From positions 1-17,561 of the forward strand of contig CAZXIT010000014.1 in the NCBI GenBank assembly GCA_964640775.1: DNA of 17,561 bases, written 5' to 3'. The stretch comes from CAYMUN01 sp964640775. GTDB lineage: Bacteria; Patescibacteriota; Saccharimonadia; Saccharimonadales; UBA4665. This document shows positions 1 to 6,578 of the stretch, in pieces (the first letter of the stretch is position 1; each line of letters opens with the position of its first letter). Made by a program: the position numbers and the translations under genes. The notes beneath the pieces are model-generated. The model did no database searches. It had not been told where the DNA came from and was given only the letters and a program-made list of their open reading frames with translations.

Positions 1-416
1 GCCTTATAGTCAACGACGATCAATTCCCCGTCGTCATTGACCCAGATATCATCGACGGCGCCAAAAACGTGAAGGTTGGTCGGCTGGTGCAGCGTGGTGA
101 CGCCGGTGAAGTTGTAGCGCCAGGTGTCGAGATCTTTGTGGGCGTACGGGACAGCTTTGATCTGATTGTCAGTCATCAGGGGGTGCGGCTGGCCTTTGGC
201 CCGGTAGTCGTCGAATTCTTTTTTGAATAACTCATCGATGGTCTTGTTGATGTTGAACGGCGGGCCGCTGGGGCGGCTGATTTTCAAACGGCCGTCCAGC
301 CAAAAACAGCGCGGGCATTGTTTGAACAGCTCGATTTTAGAGCGGCTGATCTTGTACAGGGCTGGCTGGCCCGGTTGGTACGGTGCGGAACGCTGTCGCT
401 GGTAATACGCTGCCAT
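1..416 (-). CDS. PD-(D/E)XK superfamily nuclease (RecB/Cas4-like), C-terminus off the left edge
   Basis: The minus strand is open from an ATG at 416 to the window edge (138 codons seen). The N-terminal part reads ISRSKIELFKQCPRCFWLDG, typical of the start of RecB/Cas4-like nuclease domains, where a short helix is followed by a cysteine pair (C34, C37). Residues 117-138 contain VFGAVDDIWV and then ELIVVDYK, the metal-binding Asp and the D-x-K catalytic strand of the PD-(D/E)XK fold. Family members act in DNA end processing or repair; the substrate cannot be told. The start lies four bases after the protease stop (421-423), suggesting co-transcription, but there is no good Shine-Dalgarno. A TACAAT box six bases before the ATG may be chance, since it sits in the end of the protease gene. 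Whether C-terminal Fe-S cysteines follow, as in Cas4/AddB, is outside the window. No cas genes are nearby, so a stand-alone housekeeping nuclease is preferred. Confidence 0.8.
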   Translation of the reverse strand, partial: MAAYYQRQRSAPYQPGQPALYKISRSKIELFKQCPRCFWLDGRLKISRPSGPPFNINKTIDELFKKEFDDYRAKGQPHPLMTDNQIKAVPYAHKDLDTWRYNFTGVTTLHQPTNLHVFGAVDDIWVNDDGELIVVDYK

Positions 417-420
417 CCAG

Positions 421-2532
421 CTATTGTACCAGCTTGGGAGGTGCCGGTGTGGGCGTGACAACCGGGCCGGCGGCTGGCAGCGGCATCGGCAGCGGTGGCA
501 CAGGCTGCGCGGTTTCCTGGGATAATTGGTACACCTTGTGCAGGCCGTGATGCCGGGCGATCACCACGACTGTCGTCCCCAGCCCGGCTAAGGCGGCGAC
601 CAATATGATCACCAGCACGTCGATCGGGAAATCTTTGACGTCTTTGCCTGCCGCGATCGCATCACGCGAACTGGTAATGTAGCTGTCGGCCAGCCGGTGG
701 GCTGGATAAGCCTCCGCGACTGCTTGGAAGTTTTTGAGTGCCGCCGAATAGTGGTCGTGAGAGTACAGTTCCAGACCGCGCAGCCAGAGATCCTGAGTAG
801 TACTGTGACTGTCTAGCTTGACATCGTTGGCGCTGGCTAGATTAGTAAAGTCAGTGATGTCACGAATGTAGCTCTTGGCGGCATTGCCTGGTTCGGAGTT
901 GGCGTAGCGGTAGGTCAGCAAGCCGATGACGCGGCCCTGGTCATCGATAGCCGGCCCGCCGCTATTGCCATGCGAAGCATCGGCGTCGGACTGATACAGC
1001 TTGCCTTTGCCCCCGGCAGCCTGCCGTATAGAGCTAACAACGCCATCGGTAACGGTGACATCACTCTCGGTGTTGTCCACCAGCGGGTTGCCGGCATCTC
1101 CGGGGAAACCCATAACAATAATTTTTTGGTTCTGGACAACTTTGTCGGTAGCAATTGGGATAGCTGGAGCTTTGGTAACATTGATTTTGAGCAGCGCCAC
1201 ATCACTTGAGGAAAAACCATTTTTAGGATCGGCAATCGTGGTATAGCTATCTTTGGCGGAGTAATCCGAAGCAATCACTTCGGCCTGTTTAATGGTGTCG
1301 CTGTCCTGGCGGAATTTTGCCAGGTCGGCACTGCTTTTCAGATTTATTAATTGTTTAATATCCGGCTGCTCGCTGCCCAGCGCCACCAGGGTCAATTCGC
1401 CTTTGTCGGAAAATTTCAGCTGATCGTCGGGAATGTCATAAATTTTAGACACCATAGTGGCCAAGGCTGCCGGATCTGACTCGGTCGTGCTGATCTCCGC
1501 ATCACTGAGCCCCAGGCTCTTTAGGTATGATTTCAGCACACTCTCATTGGCTGTCACCAGGGTGGCCACCGCATCTTTGGCACTATAGACCACCACATGG
1601 CCATTGGTGGCAATATAGCCGTTGGCAGTTGCTAGAAAACCGCTGCCGCTGACCGATATGCAGCCGCTGTCGCCGAGACGCTCACCATTAATCGTCAGCA
1701 CCCCGCAGACGCTATGAAAAATCTGTACCACGGACGGCGATACGGCATCAGACAGATATTTAGTATCGAGTTTCTGGCTGGCGGCGGCTGAGGGCGTAGC
1801 AAAGGCGCTGGTACTGGCGCCGAGTACTGCCTGGTCGGCCGAAATATTGAGGCTGGCAAAAATCGGCGCGAAAGCTGTCGGGATACTGGTACTGCCGACC
1901 AGGCCATTTAACTTGACGGCGAAAGCTCGGTCTTTGCTGGCCCCGCTCCAGACAACTGCATAGCTCTTACCCCCGCTTTTACGGCTCGTGAACTCATAGA
2001 CTGTTTTATACACCGGTACCGCATTGAGTGTGTCTGGACCGCTAGAGATTATGCTGACAGCCAAAGTACTGGTGGACGCAACCGGGAACAGCTGGGCAGC
2101 TACCTGCTGGGCGCTCAGGCCGGTATTTTCGGGCTTGGCGCGGGCGGCTAGCAGCTGCTTGGTGTCAGGATTTACGTCAATACTAAATTGCGCAGCGGCC
2201 ACCGGACCGATCACTCTCCCCGACTTCGGCTTTACCGTCGCCGAGTGATCAGTGCTCACAATGTCAAAATTATCGCCGTCAACGGCAAACGAGTAGCCGT
2301 AATCAGAGCGCACTTGGCGCAGACTGGGGGCTGCCGATTGGTGCTGTCCGGTATCTGCAGCCGGAGCGGCAGTCCGCTGGTTGCGGCCGATAACGATACC
2401 GATTTCAATAGCGATGACGATCACCAGCGCCAGCAAGAAGAGCAGCAACGCTAAATGGCGTCGTCGATAGGGCTTGCTATGGTGGGCCTTCGGTACCCGG
2501 CGGGCATGATGCTGTTTATGTTTGGCCACCAC
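421..2532 (-). CDS. Membrane-anchored trypsin-like (S1C/HtrA-type) serine protease with C-terminal membrane segment
   Basis: This 703-aa protein probably degrades or processes proteins at the outer face of the membrane. A basic, His-rich N-terminus precedes a membrane segment at about 27-49. Residues 70-240 form an unrecognised extracellular region. The protease domain at about 255-565 shows the full triad: His312 in TNGHVV, Asp444 in SSSDVALLKI, and Ser524 in HGNSGGPA. About 110 residues are inserted between His and Asp (around 325-435), much longer than in DegP-like enzymes. No PDZ domain is evident; instead a TPR-like helical pair (about 580-630), a second membrane helix (about 636-658) and a proline-rich tail follow. 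Two GTG codons are adjacent (2532 and 2529); AAGGA lies three bases before the first, so the second is equally likely. Upstream is the HAD gene (69-bp gap) and the nuclease follows four bases after the stop. Confidence 0.88.
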   Translation of the reverse strand: MVAKHKQHHARRVPKAHHSKPYRRRHLALLLFLLALVIVIAIEIGIVIGRNQRTAAPAADTGQHQSAAPSLRQVRSDYGYSFAVDGDNFDIVSTDHSATVKPKSGRVIGPVAAAQFSIDVNPDTKQLLAARAKPENTGLSAQQVAAQLFPVASTSTLAVSIISSGPDTLNAVPVYKTVYEFTSRKSGGKSYAVVWSGASKDRAFAVKLNGLVGSTSIPTAFAPIFASLNISADQAVLGASTSAFATPSAAASQKLDTKYLSDAVSPSVVQIFHSVCGVLTINGERLGDSGCISVSGSGFLATANGYIATNGHVVVYSAKDAVATLVTANESVLKSYLKSLGLSDAEISTTESDPAALATMVSKIYDIPDDQLKFSDKGELTLVALGSEQPDIKQLINLKSSADLAKFRQDSDTIKQAEVIASDYSAKDSYTTIADPKNGFSSSDVALLKINVTKAPAIPIATDKVVQNQKIIVMGFPGDAGNPLVDNTESDVTVTDGVVSSIRQAAGGKGKLYQSDADASHGNSGGPAIDDQGRVIGLLTYRYANSEPGNAAKSYIRDITDFTNLASANDVKLDSHSTTQDLWLRGLELYSHDHYSAALKNFQAVAEAYPAHRLADSYITSSRDAIAAGKDVKDFPIDVLVIILVAALAGLGTTVVVIARHHGLHKVYQLSQETAQPVPPLPMPLPAAGPVVTPTPAPPKLVQ

Positions 2533-2562
2533 GTTTCCTTGCTTTGGCTAGATTATTGCTTA

Positions 2563-2592
2563 AGCATACCTGTGGTTGGGGGCATTATGCAA
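2563..2592 (-). promoter_or_regulatory. Possible promoter for the serine protease gene
   Basis: Reading the minus strand, TTGCAT (2592-2587) is separated by 18 bases from TATGCT (2568-2563). This falls in the 69-bp gap between the HAD stop and the protease start. The match to the sigma-70-type consensus is modest, and readthrough from the upstream genes is also possible. Confidence 0.3.
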
Positions 2593-2601
2593 TAGTAGCG
2601 T

Positions 2602-3222
2602 TTATAGTTCTTCGAGCAGCGTGATGATATCTGCCGGGGTGTGTGCCAGCGCAGTGGCGTTCTGGGCTTCCAAGACGCTATGCCGGGCAAATCCCCAGGT
2701 AACGGCAATCACGCGCAGATTGATCGATTGGGCTGCCTGGACATCGCGCAGCTCATCACCGATATATATGGCGTCTTTCATCTCCAGATTTTGCTCGCGC
2801 AGCAAGCGCCGGAGGGCAGGACCCTTGCCAAACATACCGACACCGCCATAAATTTCCAGAAAATAGGTGTGCAGGTCGTATTGATGCAGGAAGCGCCGCA
2901 TATTAGGCAGCGAGTTGGCGCTGACGATAAATAATTCGTGGCCTTCGGCGTGCAGTTTGCGGATGACTTCGGGCATGCCCTCGAACGGCCGCCAATGCTT
3001 AATCGAGTGCCTCATCCGCCGCCGACCCTTGTAAAACAGTGCCGGCGTGTTCCACCAATGATGACCGAGCTTCTTGGCCATCGCTGCCATCGACAAGCCC
3101 CGCAGCCCCTGCTTCTCCTTGGACGTCAGCGGCCATTCACCAGCTTCACGCGCCAAAAACTCCGACACATAATCAAAGCTGTCGGCAATTGTACCGTCCA
3201 TATCAAAAATGATTGTAGCCAT
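2602..3222 (-). CDS. HAD-superfamily hydrolase (phosphoglycolate phosphatase-like)
   Basis: The 206-aa protein has all four HAD motifs. Motif I is FDMDGT with nucleophile Asp7 and acid/base Asp9. Motif II is FIVSANS with Ser101. Motif III is Lys133 in FGKG, and motif IV is YIGDELRD with Asp156. The helical stretch at about 15-80 fits a cap inserted after motif I (subfamily I), as in Gph- and PpaX-type phosphatases. It should be a cytosolic, Mg-dependent phosphatase of a small phosphorylated metabolite; the substrate cannot be read from sequence. The ATG at 3222 places DMDG correctly near the N-terminus. No Shine-Dalgarno is visible, but a TACACT box lies nine bases before the ATG. It lies 23 bp downstream of msrA on the same strand and is probably co-transcribed. 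Confidence 0.88.
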   Translation of the reverse strand: MATIIFDMDGTIADSFDYVSEFLAREAGEWPLTSKEKQGLRGLSMAAMAKKLGHHWWNTPALFYKGRRRMRHSIKHWRPFEGMPEVIRKLHAEGHELFIVSANSLPNMRRFLHQYDLHTYFLEIYGGVGMFGKGPALRRLLREQNLEMKDAIYIGDELRDVQAAQSINLRVIAVTWGFARHSVLEAQNATALAHTPADIITLLEEL

Positions 3223-3245
3223 TGATGTATTAGTGTACAGCAGTC

Positions 3246-3725
3246 CTACAGCGGTTCATAGGGGATATGGCACATCCCGCGGCCGGTACGTTCAGCGTAT
3301 TTCTGGTGGTAGTCTTCGGCTGGATAAAATTCGGCAGCCTCCGTAATTTCGGTAACGATTGGCCGCTCAAAGTTTGCCTGCGCCGCGGTTTTAACTTTTT
3401 CCGCGATAGTCTTTTGGGCGTCGCCAAAGTAGAAAATTGCCGTGCGATAGCTATCGCCGACATCTGGTCCCTGCCGATTCATCTGTGTCGGGTCATGCAT
3501 TTTGAAAAACTGCCGGCATAACGTCTCGTAGCTGACTTGCTCGGGATCAAACTCCAGCAAAACGGCCTCGGCATGTCCGGTAGTATGGGTGCAGACATCC
3601 TCATAAGACGGGCTGTCGGTGTGGCCGCCTGTGTAGCCGACGGTACTGCGGGTCACCCCGGGTACTTGATCAAAGTAATACTGTACTCCCCAGAAACAGC
3701 CGGCTGCGAAAATTGCTTGTTGCAC
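3246..3725 (-). CDS. msrA: Peptide-methionine (S)-S-oxide reductase MsrA
   Basis: The enzyme reduces methionine-S-sulfoxide in proteins and repairs oxidative damage using thioredoxin-type electron donors. The catalytic motif GCFWG sits near the N-terminus, followed by the family signatures TRSTVGYTGG, GHAEAVLLEFDP and FFKMHDPTQMNRQGPDVG. The C-terminal AEDYHQKY and GMCHIPYEPL include the likely resolving Cys. The start was set to GTG at 3725, giving 159 aa, because AAAGGAG precedes it by five bases and the family normally begins only a few residues before the FAAGCFWG strand. The frame is open to a TTG at 3752, but that would add nine residues and make the Shine-Dalgarno coding. The upstream membrane-protein stop (3736-3738) overlaps this Shine-Dalgarno, so translation is probably coupled. 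Confidence 0.96.
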   Translation of the reverse strand: MQQAIFAAGCFWGVQYYFDQVPGVTRSTVGYTGGHTDSPSYEDVCTHTTGHAEAVLLEFDPEQVSYETLCRQFFKMHDPTQMNRQGPDVGDSYRTAIFYFGDAQKTIAEKVKTAAQANFERPIVTEITEAAEFYPAEDYHQKYAERTGRGMCHIPYEPL

Positions 3726-3735
3726 GCGAACTCCT

Positions 3736-4041
3736 TTAGAAAAGGTTGACAATTGATGCGACGCTAAACGCTAGTACCACTATACCAAGACTGCGGCGAA
3801 AATAGTTGGCGCCTCCAAAAATCTCCAGCAGTGACCAAACAGCTAAACTGATCGTCGCCAGCCAGGAAAATACATCTGCGACTGTACCATTGACCAGCAG
3901 CGACAGGACAGTCAGTACCGCCCAGCCAATCAGTGAAGGACTGGGGTTTTGCCAGATGACCACTTGGCCCCGATCATCTTTCCAGGTTTTGTCCCATAGG
4001 TTTTGGTGTACGGTACGGTGTTTCGTGTGCTCCTGAGTCAA
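3736..4041 (-). CDS. Small integral membrane protein of unknown function
   Basis: I do not recognise a named family. The 101-aa product has a charged, soluble N-terminus (about 1-35, with HQNLWDKTWKDDRGQVVIWQ) followed by three hydrophobic segments at about 36-55, 57-75 and 80-100. Very little follows the last segment, so most of the protein lies in the membrane. The start is TTG at 4041, preceded by AAGGGAG at a spacing of six. The same frame runs open to 4176, but that extension has no Shine-Dalgarno and a composition unlike a membrane protein. The gene lies between the metallopeptidase and msrA, and its stop overlaps the msrA ribosome-binding site. A role linked to MsrA or envelope stress is possible but rests on position only. 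Confidence 0.7.
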   Translation of the reverse strand: MTQEHTKHRTVHQNLWDKTWKDDRGQVVIWQNPSPSLIGWAVLTVLSLLVNGTVADVFSWLATISLAVWSLLEIFGGANYFRRSLGIVVLAFSVASIVNLF

Positions 4042-4063
4042 ACTTCTCTCCCTTAAAGTACCC

Positions 4064-4069
4064 AGTATA
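4064..4069 (-). promoter_or_regulatory. -10-like box upstream of the small membrane protein
   Basis: On the minus strand the sequence reads CCGTATACTGGG, a 5/6 match to TATAAT, 22 bases before the TTG start and upstream of AAGGGAG. No convincing -35 element is seen, so this is a weak internal promoter candidate for the membrane protein-msrA pair. Confidence 0.3.
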
Positions 4070-4115
4070 CGGCATGCGGCGGGTAAAATCTGCTGCAAAC
4101 CCTGTCCATTAGGCC

Positions 4116-4484
4116 TTACTCCAGCTGGCGAATTTTGTCGTGATCCAGGCCATAGTAGTGGGCAATCTCGTGCCATAAGGTGTGCTTGATCTGCTCTTTG
4201 AGCCCGGTGAGTGTCATAGCGCCAGCTGTCAGCGGACCCCTAAACAGCGTAATTTTGTCGGGGTATATCCGAGTCATTCCCTGTCGCTGCGGCAACGGTG
4301 TGCCCTCGTAGAGACCGAGCAGCGTCTGGTCATGCCCCAAGCTCAGCTGCTGACGCTGCTCAGGCGTCGGTACTTCCTCGTACAAAATCGCCACATTTTT
4401 AATATTTTTAACGTGCTCGCCTGGCAGCTCGGAGAGCGCCTGGTCAATCAGCTGCTGAAACTGTTCATCGCTGACTTCAACCAT
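4116..4484 (-). CDS. Zincin-like metallopeptidase family protein (DUF1025/Zincin_1 type)
   Basis: The 122-aa protein ends with LWHEIAHYYGLDHDKI, a full HExxHxxGxxH zinc site (His105, Glu106, His109, third ligand His115). The upstream FRGPLTAG and LKEQIKHTLWHE arrangement and small size match the minimal zincin family PF06262. A single-domain, cytosolic zinc peptidase is expected, since there is no signal peptide or membrane segment. The physiological substrate of this family is not known to me. The ATG at 4484 follows the lysS stop by five bases, and no Shine-Dalgarno is present, so translation probably depends on coupling to lysS. The third ligand comes seven residues before the end, so the protein has almost nothing after the active site. 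Confidence 0.87.
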   Translation of the reverse strand: MVEVSDEQFQQLIDQALSELPGEHVKNIKNVAILYEEVPTPEQRQQLSLGHDQTLLGLYEGTPLPQRQGMTRIYPDKITLFRGPLTAGAMTLTGLKEQIKHTLWHEIAHYYGLDHDKIRQLE

Positions 4485-4489
4485 GCAGC

Positions 4490-6001
4490 TTAGCCAAACG
4501 TAACTTTAGGGTAAATCGCCTTGGTTCCTTCGTCGATTTCGTGGCGCAGCTGAGGAAACGGCACGCCTTCGCGGGCACTGACACCCTCGAAAACCCAAAA
4601 TACCCGCTCCGAAAATCCCAGGCCGCAGGCTGGCGGCATGCCATATTCCAGCATCTCTACGAAATCAATATCCAGCATCATAGCCTCGTCGTCACCTGCG
4701 TCGCGCAGTCCCTGCTGCTCGACAAACCGCTGCAGCTGATCAACCGGATCGTTGAGCTCGGAGAAGCCATTGCTCATCTCACTGCCGGCGATGACTGCCT
4801 GGAAGCGCTGAGTGGTCTCCGGGCGATCCGGGTTGGTTTTGGACAGAGGACTGATAAATGTCGGGGTATTGACGAGCCACACCGGTCCAGCGACGTCTTT
4901 GCGAATATTTTTCCATAATTTATCAATGCCGCGGGCTTTGTTGTCGGCCTTTTCGACTTCTAATTTGTGCTCGGTGAGTGCTTTTTTTACTGCTTCGAGA
5001 CTGCAGTTAAACGGATCAAGGCCGTAGTGTTTTTGAATAACTTCGGCGTAATCCCACTCTTCCCAATCTTTGGCCAGGTCGACGTCAAACTCACCGAGCT
5101 TAAACTGCAGCGTGCCGAAGGCTTCCCCGATTACACGCCTGAAGAGCTCGGTCTGAAACTGCATGCCTTGGCGCCAATCAGCATAGGCCCAGTACCATTC
5201 CATGGCCACGTGTTCCGGAAGGTGCTCGTCAGAATAGTTTTCGTTGCGAAACCTGGGGCCGATGTCATAGACCTTTTCAAATCCGGCACCAATCAGGCGC
5301 TTCAGCGGCAATTCGTGGCTGATGCGGAGGTAGAAATCCTGGTCTAGGGCGTCCATGCGGGTTACAAAGGGATTGGCGTCAGCACCGCCGGTGGTGTGCT
5401 CCAGCACCGGGATATTGACCTCTGTGAAATTGTGCTGGTTGAGAAAATCCCGAGTCGCCTGCCAAAATTTGCTGCGGCGGATAAATCGCTCGCGGACATC
5501 AAGGTTGACGTTCATGTCGACGTAGCGGCGACGCAGGCGCTCTTCTTTGTTGGTAAAGCCTTCTTGGGCCAGCGGCATTGGCCTGAGCGACTTGGCCAGC
5601 AGGCGCAGCTCGCGAACTTCAACTGATATTTCACCAGTCTGGGTCTTGATGACCGGTCCGTGAGCCTCAATGAAATCTCCGCTATCCAGCAGCGGCAATT
5701 GATCAAAACCAAGCTGGCTGCTGCTGGCGTCGAGGCCAGCAACTTTGTCCTGTCCGAGAAACAGCTGCAGCTGCCCGCTCTGGTCGCGCAGGGCTACAAA
5801 GGCGATCTTGCCAAATTTGCGGATGCCGACAACTCGGCCGACTACGCTGACATCCTGCCCCTCCAACTTACCAAATCCACCGCTAATATCCGCTAGTACA
5901 TGGGTGCGCTTCGCGGTAGCCGGATACGGATTAACGCCGAGCTTTTTCAACTCGTCGAGTTTCCGCAAGCGCTCATCGCGCAGTTCTTTCAGTGTAGCCA
6001 T
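4490..6001 (-). CDS. lysS: Lysine--tRNA ligase, class II
   Basis: LysRS charges tRNA-Lys with lysine in the cytosol. The 503-aa protein is of normal length. The N-terminal helix (about 1-35) precedes an OB-fold anticodon-binding domain (about 50-150, with VVGRVVGIRKFGKIAFVALR). The catalytic domain follows. Motif 2 reads IGPRFRNENYSDEHLPE and is followed by MEWYWAYADW, which keeps the Glu and Tyr that contact lysine. The later NGFSELND keeps the lysine-binding Asn and Glu. Motif 3 is unusual: GLGFSERVFWVFEGVSAREG where LysRS typically has a GIDR-type sequence; the essential Arg is kept. It is 37 bp from greA upstream and five bases from the metallopeptidase gene downstream. A TATACT box only 11 bases before the ATG suggests its own promoter. 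Confidence 0.95.
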   Translation of the reverse strand: MATLKELRDERLRKLDELKKLGVNPYPATAKRTHVLADISGGFGKLEGQDVSVVGRVVGIRKFGKIAFVALRDQSGQLQLFLGQDKVAGLDASSSQLGFDQLPLLDSGDFIEAHGPVIKTQTGEISVEVRELRLLAKSLRPMPLAQEGFTNKEERLRRRYVDMNVNLDVRERFIRRSKFWQATRDFLNQHNFTEVNIPVLEHTTGGADANPFVTRMDALDQDFYLRISHELPLKRLIGAGFEKVYDIGPRFRNENYSDEHLPEHVAMEWYWAYADWRQGMQFQTELFRRVIGEAFGTLQFKLGEFDVDLAKDWEEWDYAEVIQKHYGLDPFNCSLEAVKKALTEHKLEVEKADNKARGIDKLWKNIRKDVAGPVWLVNTPTFISPLSKTNPDRPETTQRFQAVIAGSEMSNGFSELNDPVDQLQRFVEQQGLRDAGDDEAMMLDIDFVEMLEYGMPPACGLGFSERVFWVFEGVSAREGVPFPQLRHEIDEGTKAIYPKVTFG

Positions 6002-6012
6002 GATTGCCTACC

Positions 6013-6018
6013 AGTATA
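6013..6018 (-). promoter_or_regulatory. -10 box immediately upstream of lysS
   Basis: On the minus strand TATACT lies in the 37-bp greA-lysS gap and ends 11 bases before the lysS ATG. A start site about seven bases downstream would leave a 5' leader of only around five bases. The -35 position shows no good match. The leader contains TAGG, at most a weak Shine-Dalgarno. Confidence 0.45.
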
Positions 6019-6038
6019 ACGGAGAATGCAGCGGCCAG

Positions 6039-6500
6039 CTAGCTGATGTCGACGATTTTGTAGGAGGTGGTGTCGCTGGGGGTCTTGATCTCGACGCCGT
6101 CGCCGACTTTTTTACCGAGGAGCGCTTGGCCGATGGGTGATTCGTCGGAGATTTTGCCGCTGAGAGGGTCGGCTTCGACAGTACCAACGACTTGAAACTC
6201 TTTAGCCTTGCCTTCAGCCCCTTTGAGCTTGACGGTCGAACCCAGCTGGACCTTGCTGTCGCCTTTGGGCTTTTGGATTATTTCAACATTGCGAAGGATA
6301 TTTTCAATTTCAGAAACTCGGGCTTCAGTCCGCTCTTGCTCGGCACGGGCGGTTTGGTATTCGGCATTTTCGCCGAGATCGCCCTGTTCGCGGGCAGTTT
6401 TGATGGCATCGGCAATCCCTGCTCGCTTAGCGATCAGGGCGTTAACTTCAGCTTGCAGTTCATCGACACCCGCTTGGGTCAATCGAAATAGCTTCTTCAT
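6039..6500 (-). CDS. greA: Transcription elongation factor GreA
   Basis: GreA binds RNA polymerase through its C-terminal domain and inserts its coiled coil into the secondary channel to stimulate cleavage of backtracked RNA. The 153-aa length is typical. The N-terminal coiled coil (about 1-75) has the tip motif REQGDLGENAEY, which carries the acidic residues needed for cleavage. The C-terminal FKBP-like domain (about 80-153) ends with ISDESPIGQALLGKKVGD and the usual terminal strand. The ATG at 6500 has a strong Shine-Dalgarno (AAGGAGG, 6515-6509). The gene lies between proS and lysS on the same strand. An extended -10 promoter in the gap and a hairpin directly before the Shine-Dalgarno suggest independent expression control. 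Confidence 0.97.
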   Translation of the reverse strand: MKKLFRLTQAGVDELQAEVNALIAKRAGIADAIKTAREQGDLGENAEYQTARAEQERTEARVSEIENILRNVEIIQKPKGDSKVQLGSTVKLKGAEGKAKEFQVVGTVEADPLSGKISDESPIGQALLGKKVGDGVEIKTPSDTTSYKIVDIS

Positions 6501-6517
6501 CGGTCTTCCCTCCTTAT

Positions 6518-6545
6518 ATAGCTACGCCACTGCGTGGCCGGCTAT
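6518..6545 (-). promoter_or_regulatory. Leader hairpin next to the greA ribosome-binding site
   Basis: The two arms are ATAGC...GCTAT (outer, 5 bp) and GCCAC-GCA-GTGGC (inner, 5 bp with a three-base loop), with a small internal loop between them. The structure ends two bases before AAGGAGG. It lacks a U-tract, so it is not a standard intrinsic terminator. It could affect ribosome access or protect the transcript end. Confidence 0.5.
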
Positions 6546-6565
6546 TTGTCTAGTGTCTGCGGACC

Positions 6566-6571
6566 ATTATA
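6566..6571 (-). promoter_or_regulatory. Extended -10 promoter for greA
   Basis: On the minus strand the sequence reads TTGCTATAATGG: a perfect TATAAT preceded by the TGn extension, overlapping the region just after the proS coding end. The -35 position is poor, as is common for extended -10 promoters. Transcription would start around 6559 and leave a leader of about 60 bases containing the hairpin. Confidence 0.6.
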
Positions 6572-6578
6572 GCAACGG

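Noticed and set aside
223..405. 60-codon + strand open frame at the left edge
   Set aside because: The opposite strand encodes a PD-(D/E)XK nuclease with clear motifs over the same bases.
1..416. Calling the nuclease Cas4 and searching for a CRISPR array
   Set aside because: No direct repeats with regular spacing and no cas genes are found; the PD-(D/E)XK fold is shared by many repair nucleases.
4042..4176. N-terminal extension of the small membrane protein to 4176
   Set aside because: The added segment has no Shine-Dalgarno, contains several Cys and Pro residues unlike the rest, and would make AAGGGAG before TTG 4041 redundant.
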